A DNA stretch of 64,000 bases from Amycolatopsis xylanica (lineage in GTDB: Bacteria > Actinomycetota > Actinomycetes > Mycobacteriales > Pseudonocardiaceae), in NCBI RefSeq assembly GCF_900107045.1, contig NZ_FNON01000003.1:806001-870000 (forward strand). The letters are read 5' to 3'. Of this stretch, positions 14,340 to 22,146 are shown in pieces. Position numbers and translations under genes: made by a program. Numbering within the stretch: the first letter of the stretch is position 1; every line of letters begins with the position of its first letter. The notes beneath the pieces are model-generated. The model was given only the letters and a program-made list of their open reading frames with translations. It made no database searches and was not told the origin of the DNA.

Positions 14340-17063
14340 CTACGTAAGTCCGTGCGTGGCCGCCCACGCGGCCGCCTGCGTGCGGTTGGCGAGGCCGAGT
14401 TTGCCCAGCACGTTGGCCACATGCGTCTCGACGGTGCGCTCGGACAGCACGAGCTCGCCCGCCATCTCCCGGTTCGAGCGGCCGTCGGCGAGCAGTGCCA
14501 GCACCTCGCGTTCGCGCGGCGTGAGCTTGATCGAGTGGTCCTTGCGCAGCTCGGCGAGCAGCTCCTTCGCCTGGCGCGCGGCCGGGCGCATGCCAATGCG
14601 CTCCGCGGTGGCCAGCGCGCGTTCGGCGTACCCGGTCGCGCGGGTCAGGTCGCCGCGCGCTCCGCGTTCGCGCAACACGTTCGCCAGCCCGATCTCGGAC
14701 AGCGTCCGGTACGGCAGCGCGCCGACGCGGTCTTCGAGCGCCACTGCGTCGGTGAAATGCCGGTCCGCCTCGTCGAGACACCCGAGCGCGGCCGAGAGCA
14801 GGCCGACGACACGGGACACCGAGCCAATGCACAGCACCGCCCCCGAGCCGCCCGCGATGCAGAGTCCGGTGTGCGGCAGCAGGAGTTCGAGGCAGAGTTC
14901 CATCGCGTCACGCTCGCCGAGCGAGGCGGCGAGGTCCGCGGAGTACGCGACCGTCGCCAGCCAACGGCCGTCGCGATCCAGTGAGCCCAGCACCGGGCGC
15001 AGGTCTTCGAAGTTCTCCCGAGCGGCCACCAGGTCACCCATGTCCGCGAAAAAGCGGCCGACCGAAGACCAGAAGATCGGCAGCCGGACGACCGGGCGCG
15101 CCGCCCTGACCGCGTCCACGATCTCGTCGTGGCGGCCTTGCAACAGCAGCATCTCCACACGGAACGCGGTGTCGACGCCGATCGCGCTCCAGTCCTCGGT
15201 GCGCTTGGCCCAGTCGAGCGCCTGGTCCGCGGCGGCGGCCGCGTCGGCGAACCGGCCGGCCACCAGCGCGCGCATCGCGCTCAGCCGGTGGAGGTGCCAA
15301 TGCGCGAGCGGCCAGCGGATCCGCTCGGCCAGCACCTTGAGCGCGGCCAGTTCGACGTCGACCACCGCGAACGTCCCGAGCTCGCAGGAAGCGTCGATGC
15401 GCCACAGCCGTCCCCACAGCTCGGCGTCCTCCGGCTCGGGCAGCGCGATCATCCGGCGCGCCAGGTCGAGCCGTTCGCGGAGGCCTTCGGTGCCGCTGAT
15501 CGCGTGCTGCCGCGCGCGGAACGCGTCGGCCAGCGCCAGCGCGTCGCCACTCGACTCGGCGAGCCGCAACGCCTCTTCGCTGCCTTCGATCACCTCGGCG
15601 AAACTCAGCGCCTCCGAGGCCGCGAGCGCGCGCTGCGCGACCACCCGTGCCCGGCAGGCCACCGCGTCTTCCGGCAGCATCGCGAGCGCGCGGTCGCAGA
15701 GCCCGAGCAGGTCGAGGTTCGCCGGGCCGCCGACCCCGTGCACGATGAGCGCCGCGCGGACCCACTGGTCGGGCCGCGTCGCGAGGTCCATCGCGGCGCC
15801 GCACCTGGCCAGCGCCGCGTCGATCCGGCCGCCGCCGTACTCGGCTTCGGCGGTGGAAAGCAGCAGCTCGCAGCGCTCCTCGTCGGCGATCCCCGGCAAC
15901 GCGAGCGCGGCTTCGAGGATCGTCACGGCCCGGTCAGGGGCGAGCCTGACGGCATCGGCGGCGGCGCGGCGGCAGGCGGCGACGGCGAGTGCCCGGCTCG
16001 CGTCGTCGGTGGCCGACCGCAGCCGGTGCGCCGCGGATTCGCCCGCCAAACCGTTGGCCTCCATGGCTTCGGCCGCACGCCGATGCCACGCCAGGCGTTG
16101 CTGGACGGGCAGGTGCGTGTAGACGGCTTCGCGCAGCAGCGCGTGAGTGAAGCCGAACTTGGCGGGCATGTCGTCGACCAGGGTCAGCAGACCGGCGGCA
16201 GTGGCTTCTTCGAGTGCCGCGAGCGCCGTTTCCGGGTCCTCGCCGAGCGCCGCGATCTCGGCGTGCCCGCAATCGGTCCCCAAGACGCCCGCGATGGCCA
16301 CCGCGCGCTGCGCCGCCGGGGACAGCTCCGCGACCCTGGCGCTGGTGATCGCGGCGAGGGTTTCGGGGATGCCGAAGGGCCAGCTGCCTTCTTCCGGCGC
16401 CGCTTTTCCCGCGATACCAGCGTGTTCGAGCGCGGTCAGCAGCTCGACCACGAAGAGCGGGTTGCCGCCGCTGGCTCGCAACAGCATCGGATGCCAAGTC
16501 GGATGCGCGGAGGCGGCGGCTTCGGCGACCTCCCCGGCTTGCCAGGCACGAGGGCTGATCCGGGTGACCGCGCCGGTCCTGTCCAAAGTGGTCAGAGTTT
16601 CGCGAAGTGCCGGGGCCGGCCGGTGAGTACCTACCAAGAGCAGGCCCGGTTTTCCGGCTCCCTGGCAGAAAAGCGTCAGCGTCGCCTCGTCGGCCCATTG
16701 AAGGTCTTCGAGGATCACGACAAGGCCTTGAGCCGCGGACGCGCTCAACGAGGCGAGTACCGAAGCGAACGCGAGCATGCGCTGGACACGGTCCTCGCCG
16801 ACTTCGCGGAGGAGATCCAGCTCGGGGCGGCCTGCCAGCGCCTCCCACCACGGCCAGAGCGCCGGAGCGGTCTCTTCCTGCAACGTGCGGCCGAGCAGGA
16901 CCGGGACATCCCGCGCCGCGGCGAGCTTGGTCAGCTCGGTGACCAGGCGTGTCTTGCCGATGCCCGGCTCGCCACCGACCATGACCACGCGGCCTTCACC
17001 ACCGCGCGCCGCGTCGAGCGCTGCGCTCAACGCGGCCAGCTCGGGGTCTCTGCCGACCAACAT
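14340..17063 (-). CDS. Large LuxR-family ATPase regulator (LAL-type)
   Basis: 907 residues. The N-terminal AAA-like ATPase has LVGRDPELAAL, Walker A GGEPGIGKT at residues 30-38 and Walker B VVILEDLQWAD. A long helical, TPR-like middle follows. The last 65 residues are a LuxR HTH, LTPREREVLALLADGRSNRE with SERTVETHVANVLGKLG. LAL regulators typically sense a small molecule or protein through the middle region and activate catabolic or secondary-metabolite genes. No target is obvious from context. Start ATG 17063 (MLVGRDPE) matches the family; the in-frame upstream ATG at 17117 would read through the degenerate palindrome at 17081. Confidence 0.88.
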   Translation of the reverse strand: MLVGRDPELAALSAALDAARGGEGRVVMVGGEPGIGKTRLVTELTKLAAARDVPVLLGRTLQEETAPALWPWWEALAGRPELDLLREVGEDRVQRMLAFASVLASLSASAAQGLVVILEDLQWADEATLTLFCQGAGKPGLLLVGTHRPAPALRETLTTLDRTGAVTRISPRAWQAGEVAEAAASAHPTWHPMLLRASGGNPLFVVELLTALEHAGIAGKAAPEEGSWPFGIPETLAAITSARVAELSPAAQRAVAIAGVLGTDCGHAEIAALGEDPETALAALEEATAAGLLTLVDDMPAKFGFTHALLREAVYTHLPVQQRLAWHRRAAEAMEANGLAGESAAHRLRSATDDASRALAVAACRRAAADAVRLAPDRAVTILEAALALPGIADEERCELLLSTAEAEYGGGRIDAALARCGAAMDLATRPDQWVRAALIVHGVGGPANLDLLGLCDRALAMLPEDAVACRARVVAQRALAASEALSFAEVIEGSEEALRLAESSGDALALADAFRARQHAISGTEGLRERLDLARRMIALPEPEDAELWGRLWRIDASCELGTFAVVDVELAALKVLAERIRWPLAHWHLHRLSAMRALVAGRFADAAAAADQALDWAKRTEDWSAIGVDTAFRVEMLLLQGRHDEIVDAVRAARPVVRLPIFWSSVGRFFADMGDLVAARENFEDLRPVLGSLDRDGRWLATVAYSADLAASLGERDAMELCLELLLPHTGLCIAGGSGAVLCIGSVSRVVGLLSAALGCLDEADRHFTDAVALEDRVGALPYRTLSEIGLANVLRERGARGDLTRATGYAERALATAERIGMRPAARQAKELLAELRKDHSIKLTPREREVLALLADGRSNREMAGELVLSERTVETHVANVLGKLGLANRTQAAAWAATHGLT

Positions 17064-17077
17064 GGGGTCAGTATTGT

Positions 17078-17734
17078 CTAGTCGTGAGTCTTGTTGCCGG
17101 TTCTGGCCACCCGGCAACCCGTTGCCTTCGGCGAGGACTGGCGGATGTGGACAAACCGAGCAGCCCGCGTCCCATTTTGGCGGATGCCACTGACCTGGGA
17201 CAGCCTTTCGTGATCTCCGCTGGCAGGTCGTGAATCAAGAGGCTGACGCACCCCTTCAAGCGACTCAGCGGTGGCTGATTGCGCGTTGCCATGGCTGCTG
17301 CCTGCCGCGAGAGGTGCACTGCTCTGAACGCCAGGCCAGTCTCCTCCGCCTGTCCACTCGCCGATAGCTAACCAAATCTCGTAGTAGTAGAGCCACTCGA
17401 TCGCCCATGGCAGGACCGTGCTGGCAAGAAGCATGTTGGACTTCCACTCACCAGGTTCATACAGGCACAGGCGGTTGCCAGGGTAGACATGCGGCAGCCC
17501 TTTTGCGTCGCGATGGAGACGCAGGATCGGTGCCAGGACCTCGACGTCTGGATCGAAAGGCGGCTGGTGAGCGATCTTGACGGTGTAGTGGCGAGACACG
17601 GGTGTCGGCTGAAGTTCCACTACACATGTCAATACACCGCGACGGATGCGGCATCGGCAGTCCGCTATGGCCCTGCGGAGCCCCAGAGCCTGTTGTGCTG
17701 CCGTGAGAACCGCCCTACCGCTGCGTCTGACCAT
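17078..17734 (-). CDS. CBASS E2-like conjugation protein
   Basis: About 218 residues from ATG 17734. The first 135 match the bacterial E2-like proteins of type II-short CBASS: RCRIRRGVLTCVVELQPTP, the PHVYPGNRLCLYEPGEW segment with a candidate catalytic Cys at about residue 90, then WAIEWLYYYEIWLAIGEWTG. In such systems E2 conjugates the C-terminus of the CD-NTase and primes it. The last 80 or so residues after GGGDWPG look like untranslated sequence and run into a degenerate palindrome, so the ORF may be extended by a lost stop or frameshift. It overlaps the CD-NTase gene by 20 nt. Confidence 0.72.
   Translation of the reverse strand: MVRRSGRAVLTAAQQALGLRRAIADCRCRIRRGVLTCVVELQPTPVSRHYTVKIAHQPPFDPDVEVLAPILRLHRDAKGLPHVYPGNRLCLYEPGEWKSNMLLASTVLPWAIEWLYYYEIWLAIGEWTGGGDWPGVQSSAPLAAGSSHGNAQSATAESLEGVRQPLDSRPASGDHERLSQVSGIRQNGTRAARFVHIRQSSPKATGCRVARTGNKTHD
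17081..17118. repeat. Interspersed palindrome, copy 4 (degenerate)
   Basis: GTCGTGAGTCTTGTTGCCGG, then TTCTGGCC and CCCGGCAAC: the left arm and centre of the 48-bp family with an eroded right arm. It covers the last codons of the E2-like gene and the left edge of the lower-GC island. Confidence 0.6.
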
Positions 17735-18869
17735 GGAACGTATGGAAAGGGACGGGAGAGGTTGAGCGGCTGGCAACGGTGAGTGCTCCGGCGTTGCGGG
17801 TCATCCCAAGTTTGCCCGCGTCGCGGAGTTGCTTGGTCTCCAGTCCCATGCGTCGAGCGGACTTGCGGAGCAGCCCGAGGTCGAAGGCTTCACCGAGGCG
17901 GTTAACGAGGTAGTCGAGGCCCCTGCCTGCGGAATCGCCAGCGCTGTCGAGAACAGTCGCGAGGGTGTCGAGCCACGAGAGGAACTTTTCGTGGCGCTCA
18001 GGGTATTCGTGCCACTTGTCAGCGAAGTTCTCCAACTCGTGAGCAGGGTTGCGCACCCACAACTTGTCACTTTCCTCAGTGATGTGCTTCGGCATGTTCC
18101 CAACGGCGTTAATGGTCGCGGTGAACAGGTCGTTCTCGCCAGAGTACGCGTGCGCGGCGAGCGTGGTGATGATGATCGACGGCGGCCGATCGTCGAGGTC
18201 GTCGGCAAAATGGAGTGCGCAATGCCACTTCATCACCTGCACCATGCGCTGGAGCGTGCTGCGCACCGTCCAGTTCGGGACGATAGGAACCCCGATCTCC
18301 TCAGCCTTGGCCTCCAGGGCGCGGAGCATTTCCGGAGACCGGTCTCGGAACCAGTCCGCGTAGCCCTTCGGGTTGCTGTGGTGCCACGGGCGCAACTTCA
18401 AGTCGGTGACCAGAATGCTGGTGGGCGGATACTCCTCGTCGGACACGCACGGCACCACGTCAAGGTGGAAGTTGTCGTAACTCAGGGTCCAGCAGCGCCG
18501 ACTCTCGTTGATGGACAGGATAGGGCTTTCATCGGTGTCGTCGTCGGCCTTCTCCTTCTCGTAGGCCTCGAGCATGTCGCCAACTTCGTTCTTGAGCTTC
18601 TCCTGGGTGGTGCTGGTCTTCTTGACTGCCTTGTGGCAGACGATGTCGATGTCGTACTCGCCATCCTCGTTCGGAGGCCGAGTGACCGTACCGAGGGTGA
18701 ACGACCCCTGCGGGTAGACCGACCAAAGATCGCCGCCCTGTTCGAGCAGCGACTCACCCACGTCTCCGTAACAGCTGACAGTCTTGTCACGCAAGCTCTC
18801 GGGAATGTCGAGGTGCTCAACGGCTCCGGTGAGCAACGTGGAGACAATGTCCTCCGTGGAGTCGGTCAT
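17715..18869 (-). CDS. CBASS CD-NTase (cGAS/DncV-like nucleotidyltransferase)
   Basis: 384 residues. The nucleotidyltransferase core shows GSFTLGT at residues 55-61, the metal-binding DID at 73-75 and the third acidic residue in FHLDVVP (Asp137). The alpha-helical second half fits the cGAS/DncV-like fold. On phage infection it would make a cyclic oligonucleotide that activates the SAVED effector upstream; the product cannot be told from sequence. The C-terminus ends HTFHGQTQR; a HTF-x-G end is plausibly the conjugation tail for the E2-like protein. Start ATG 18869 lies 25 nt after the effector stop. Confidence 0.87.
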   Translation of the reverse strand: MTDSTEDIVSTLLTGAVEHLDIPESLRDKTVSCYGDVGESLLEQGGDLWSVYPQGSFTLGTVTRPPNEDGEYDIDIVCHKAVKKTSTTQEKLKNEVGDMLEAYEKEKADDDTDESPILSINESRRCWTLSYDNFHLDVVPCVSDEEYPPTSILVTDLKLRPWHHSNPKGYADWFRDRSPEMLRALEAKAEEIGVPIVPNWTVRSTLQRMVQVMKWHCALHFADDLDDRPPSIIITTLAAHAYSGENDLFTATINAVGNMPKHITEESDKLWVRNPAHELENFADKWHEYPERHEKFLSWLDTLATVLDSAGDSAGRGLDYLVNRLGEAFDLGLLRKSARRMGLETKQLRDAGKLGMTRNAGALTVASRSTSPVPFHTFHGQTQR

Positions 18870-18894
18870 GGACGTAGCGCTCCCTCGTAAAAGG

Positions 18895-20094
18895 TCAAGC
18901 TTCGGTGCTGGCGGTGAAGAAGTAGCCGGGCGAACTGGGCGCGCGGTCGTAGATGTGCAGCGGAGGGTGCGCGGCACGCAGGAGGTGACGGCCGATGGAG
19001 ATGGCCGCGGCAGGTGGCACCGCAGGGAAGATCGGGATAGCCGACACACCGGGGTGATCTACCTCGATGGTGGACAGCAGGATGCGCCAGGCCTGGGAGA
19101 ACTGATCCAACGCTGCCTTAGTGCTGATCAGTTCTGGGGTAGGCAGCATCGTGTTGGGGCGCAGTTCGTAGATCGTGTGGGAGTCGAGCACTTCGGGCGG
19201 GAGCCGGTTGATGTCGATGCTCCCTGAGATCGAGCACAGGATCGCGACTCGCGTGGGGTCTTTTCCGACGCGGAGTATTTCCGAACCGAAGCGGACCGTT
19301 GCGCCGAAGTCGTCAAAACCCCAGACCTTCTTGCCCTCGCGGCGTTTTGGATAGATGTCAACTTGAAGCATCTTGTCGAGATAGGTCCCCAACAGGACCA
19401 AGACCGGGATGCGCGCGAGCGCGAACACCGAAACATGGTTGACCGCTTCCTTGCGCACCTGCGTACACAAATGCCTCAAACCATCTTCCAAATGATTGCG
19501 AGCGGCCGCCCAGTAAGCCAGGCTGCTGATAGGTTCGCCGGGAATCGCACGAAGATCGATCTCGAACTCGTCGGCGCCCCGTAGAATCGAGTCCGGAAAC
19601 CGGTTATTAGCCAGCAGCGCGGTCGTCACACTGGCGGAGGTGAGCTCGACCGGCCTACCATGGATATGCCCAACCACCCGTAAAACAGTAGTTCGGCTTT
19701 CGTGCCCGAGGCCCGTCAGCTTGCGGATGCGTTCCTCGTGCCTGCGCTTCATCGCAAGCAGCGTGTCCACATCAAATACCTCCCACAAACTCTTGTGGTC
19801 AATGACGCGGTGCTGGTCGTGGCACAGCAGCATTAGGTTCTCTGCTGAATTGCGTTGCTCAACAGGGAAATCGTGATCACCACGTGGTGAACCAGGGGCA
19901 GTGGACCAGCCCACGATGTGAGCCAGCTGTCCAATTGGGACCTCTTGGCCGGTGACGTTGTCCGCCAGCAGGTACCGGTTGCATATGGTGCATCGCCCTC
20001 CGGCTGCAACCCAAACCTGTCGCGCTACGGTGTCGGGAACCGTGCGAGTCTCGCCCTTCGGGCCAAACGCCCTCGTCGTGGCACCGCCGGGCAT
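18895..20094 (-). CDS. cap5: CBASS effector Cap5: HNH nuclease fused to SAVED domain
   Basis: 399 residues. The N-terminal HNH nuclease has CTIC (Cys35, Cys38), LAHIVG with His59, NLMLLC and HDQHRVID (Asn86, Cys91, His95). From about residue 120 onward the protein fits the SAVED sensor domain, with VVGHIHGRPVEL and central strands such as VSVFALARIPVLVLLGTYLD. Ligand binding to SAVED assembles the protein and unleashes non-specific DNA cleavage, killing the infected cell. It is the first gene of the operon (effector, CD-NTase, E2). Its codon use is less GC-biased than that of the flanking genes. Confidence 0.87.
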   Translation of the reverse strand: MPGGATTRAFGPKGETRTVPDTVARQVWVAAGGRCTICNRYLLADNVTGQEVPIGQLAHIVGWSTAPGSPRGDHDFPVEQRNSAENLMLLCHDQHRVIDHKSLWEVFDVDTLLAMKRRHEERIRKLTGLGHESRTTVLRVVGHIHGRPVELTSASVTTALLANNRFPDSILRGADEFEIDLRAIPGEPISSLAYWAAARNHLEDGLRHLCTQVRKEAVNHVSVFALARIPVLVLLGTYLDKMLQVDIYPKRREGKKVWGFDDFGATVRFGSEILRVGKDPTRVAILCSISGSIDINRLPPEVLDSHTIYELRPNTMLPTPELISTKAALDQFSQAWRILLSTIEVDHPGVSAIPIFPAVPPAAAISIGRHLLRAAHPPLHIYDRAPSSPGYFFTASTEA

Positions 20095-20191
20095 GGATCT
20101 TACCTCTTGATCGATCTGTTCTTGGTCTACGGCGTCGCGCGAAAGCGACTCTCAGCGGCCCCAGTGCAGGTAATACCGAGGCCGCACAGGT

Positions 20192-20440
20192 TCATTTGCG
20201 GTCGCGCGGCGGATTCGGGTCGTTGCCGGGAGCGATAGTGTCGGAGTCGCGGAGGCGGCCGTCACGGCCATGAATCCGCAGTTCACCGCCACCTGCATTG
20301 CCGACGATCTCCCTGCCGCGCGTAATGGCGTCGGCTTGCCGCTCGTGGTGGCTGCTCGCCCGCGAGGCTCCTGGGGCGACTACGTCCCAGCCGCCCCGTT
20401 CCTTGTTCGGCACGACGTGCCGTTCGTTGTCGTTGGCCAC
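20192..20440 (-). CDS. DUF2188 domain protein
   Basis: 82 residues matching the DUF2188 pattern: HVVPNKERGGWDVVAPGASR, then a helix with HERQADAITRGREIVGNAGG, and ELRIHGRDGRLRDSDTI. It starts with GTG 20440 eight nt after AGGAGG. Function is unknown; such proteins are small, soluble and common in mobile regions. It lies 97 bp upstream of the Cap5 gene on the same strand and may share its transcript. Confidence 0.75.
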   Translation of the reverse strand: MANDNERHVVPNKERGGWDVVAPGASRASSHHERQADAITRGREIVGNAGGGELRIHGRDGRLRDSDTIAPGNDPNPPRDRK

Positions 20441-20609
20441 GTCAGTGACCTCCTAACCTAGGTATGGGCGTTCAGCTCGCGCCTTGAGCCCAGCCTATCA
20501 GCAACCGAGAAGTTTTATGAACCTGCCAGGTACATGAGACTGACCATCAAGCAAGATGGTTAACATGGGGCCTACTGGTTTACGAAATGCCGGGAGGCCG
20601 AGGTGCCGG

Positions 20610-20945
20610 TTGAAGATCTTTTTCATCAGCCCTGAGCTCGCGCGTGTCTGCAACGACGACCGGGAGCGCGTGCAAATTTACGGCGAGCCACTCGCCTCTA
20701 GGCTGCGTCAGCGCCTCGGGGAAATCTCCGCCGCTCCTCGCCTGGCCGATCTGCGTCGGCTCCCGGCGGCACGGTTGAGGCACGACTCGACGAGCCTTGA
20801 CGGATCGATGCTCATCGCAGTCGGGCGCCTAGCCGACCTGCGCGTGCGACCTCGGTATGATCCACTTCCGATCTTGCCCGACGGCCGACTGGACGAAGTC
20901 GAGGTGCGAGAACTCGTGGTGGCCGCTGTCGCGATTGCGTCATGA
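20610..20945 (+). CDS. HigB/RelE-like toxin
   Basis: About 111 residues from TTG 20610 (first residues LKIFFISPELARVCN). The order of motifs matches HigB-type killer proteins: ELARVCNDDRERVQIYGEPL, RLRQRLGEISAAPRLADLRR and LPAARLRH. The C-terminal half (LPDGRLDEVEVRELVVAAVA) matches the last strand and helix. Such toxins cut mRNA on the ribosome. It is followed after 34 bp by an XRE-ImmA gene, so the pair is a HigBA-type module. In-frame ATGs at 20556 and 20565 are alternative starts. No single catalytic residue stands out. Confidence 0.6.
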   Translation: MKIFFISPELARVCNDDRERVQIYGEPLASRLRQRLGEISAAPRLADLRRLPAARLRHDSTSLDGSMLIAVGRLADLRVRPRYDPLPILPDGRLDEVEVRELVVAAVAIAS

Positions 20946-20979
20946 CGATGCAAGCACGTCTCTGCCTGGAAGGTATCCG

Positions 20980-22095
20980 ATGACACTCGGCGCCGAATCG
21001 CTCGAGTACTCCCCGCATACGTCGGCCCCACCGGGGGAAACTCTGAAGGAGACACTTGAGGCCCTGGGAATCACTCAAGTTGACCTGGCCCGACGCACAG
21101 GATTCTCGACCAAGCATGTCAACCAGATAATCCAAGGCTCCGCTGTTCTGACGCCTGAGACCGCGGAAGTCCTGGAGCGAGTAACGGGCGTGCCCGCAGC
21201 ACTGTGGAACACACTTGAAGCAGCGTGGCGAACTCAAGCCGTACGAGAAGAGGAAAACAAAAAACTCAGAATACACCTTGACTGGCTAGACAAGTTCCCA
21301 CTCGCCGAACTGGTCACCCGAAAAATCCTGCCCGATAGAAGTAAGTCCGTCGAGAACCTGCGCCTTCTACTCAATTTTTTTGGCGTCGCGAACCCTGAAG
21401 TTGCGGAAGAGCTGTGGGCGGGTTATCGAATCGCCTTCCGTCGATCTGGAAATATCGAGCCGAACGACTACTCGGTGTCCGTCTGGCTCCGCCAGTCGGT
21501 GCGCGCCGCCCGAAAAATCGAATGTCAACCGTACCGGCGACATGAATTGATTCGCCTCCTGCCCGAGCTGCGAGCCCTCTGTAGGCGCAACCCGGAGACT
21601 TGGCTCACTGAACTGCCACTACTGTGTGCTCGTGCGGGCGTTGCAGTCGTCTTTCTACCTGCCTTAAAAGGCACTCACATCTCCGGGGCGACTAGATGGC
21701 TCACCACGGAAAAGGTCCTGGTCGCACTGACCGACAGACACAAAAAGGACGACCGATTTTGGTTCTCATTCTTCCATGAAATCGCGCATGTTCTTCTCCA
21801 CGGAAAGCGGCTCACGTTCCTTGATGACGATCCGATGAAATATGATGAAGATCCCGCAGAGGACGAAGCTAACCGCTTTGCCGCCGAGATGCTAATACCG
21901 TCGAAGTACTCGTACGACTACGAGCGGCTGAGAATTAGACCAAAGCCTTTCGTGAAGATCGAGGAATTTGCTGCGATGGTCGGAATTTCGCCAGGGGTCG
22001 TTGTTGGGAGACTCCAGCACGACGGGGCGCTACCTTGGTCGGAGGGAAACGGCCTCAAACAAGGTTTTAAGCTGACTCTCGACGAACTTCGTTGA
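20980..22095 (+). CDS. HigA-like XRE antitoxin fused to ImmA/IrrE metallopeptidase
   Basis: 371 residues. Residues about 15-75 form a HigA-type helix-turn-helix (TLEALGITQVDLARRTGFST). A helical linker follows. The C-terminal part is a zincin peptidase with HEIAHVLLH (His266, Glu267, His270) and EDEANRFAAEML carrying the third ligand. The HTH would repress the pair; the peptidase could relieve repression by cleavage, as ImmA does in mobile elements. ATG 20980 follows GGAAGG. The gene is AT-richer than its neighbours, with frequent AAA and AAC codons, a sign of recent acquisition. Confidence 0.82.
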   Translation: MTLGAESLEYSPHTSAPPGETLKETLEALGITQVDLARRTGFSTKHVNQIIQGSAVLTPETAEVLERVTGVPAALWNTLEAAWRTQAVREEENKKLRIHLDWLDKFPLAELVTRKILPDRSKSVENLRLLLNFFGVANPEVAEELWAGYRIAFRRSGNIEPNDYSVSVWLRQSVRAARKIECQPYRRHELIRLLPELRALCRRNPETWLTELPLLCARAGVAVVFLPALKGTHISGATRWLTTEKVLVALTDRHKKDDRFWFSFFHEIAHVLLHGKRLTFLDDDPMKYDEDPAEDEANRFAAEMLIPSKYSYDYERLRIRPKPFVKIEEFAAMVGISPGVVVGRLQHDGALPWSEGNGLKQGFKLTLDELR

Positions 22096-22146
22096 GGCGC
22101 CTGGGGAGAGCCAAAGCGTACTTGAGAAGTCACGACTCCATGGGGT

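Noticed and set aside
15129..17081. Plus-strand 650-codon frame opposite the LuxR-type regulator
   Set aside because: The minus strand encodes a recognisable ATPase-HTH protein; the plus frame has shadow composition and no RBS.
18869..19049. Upstream extension of the CD-NTase frame to 19049
   Set aside because: The extension overlaps the SAVED gene end, is Arg/Ser/Pro-rich and lacks similarity; ATG 18869 starts the family sequence.
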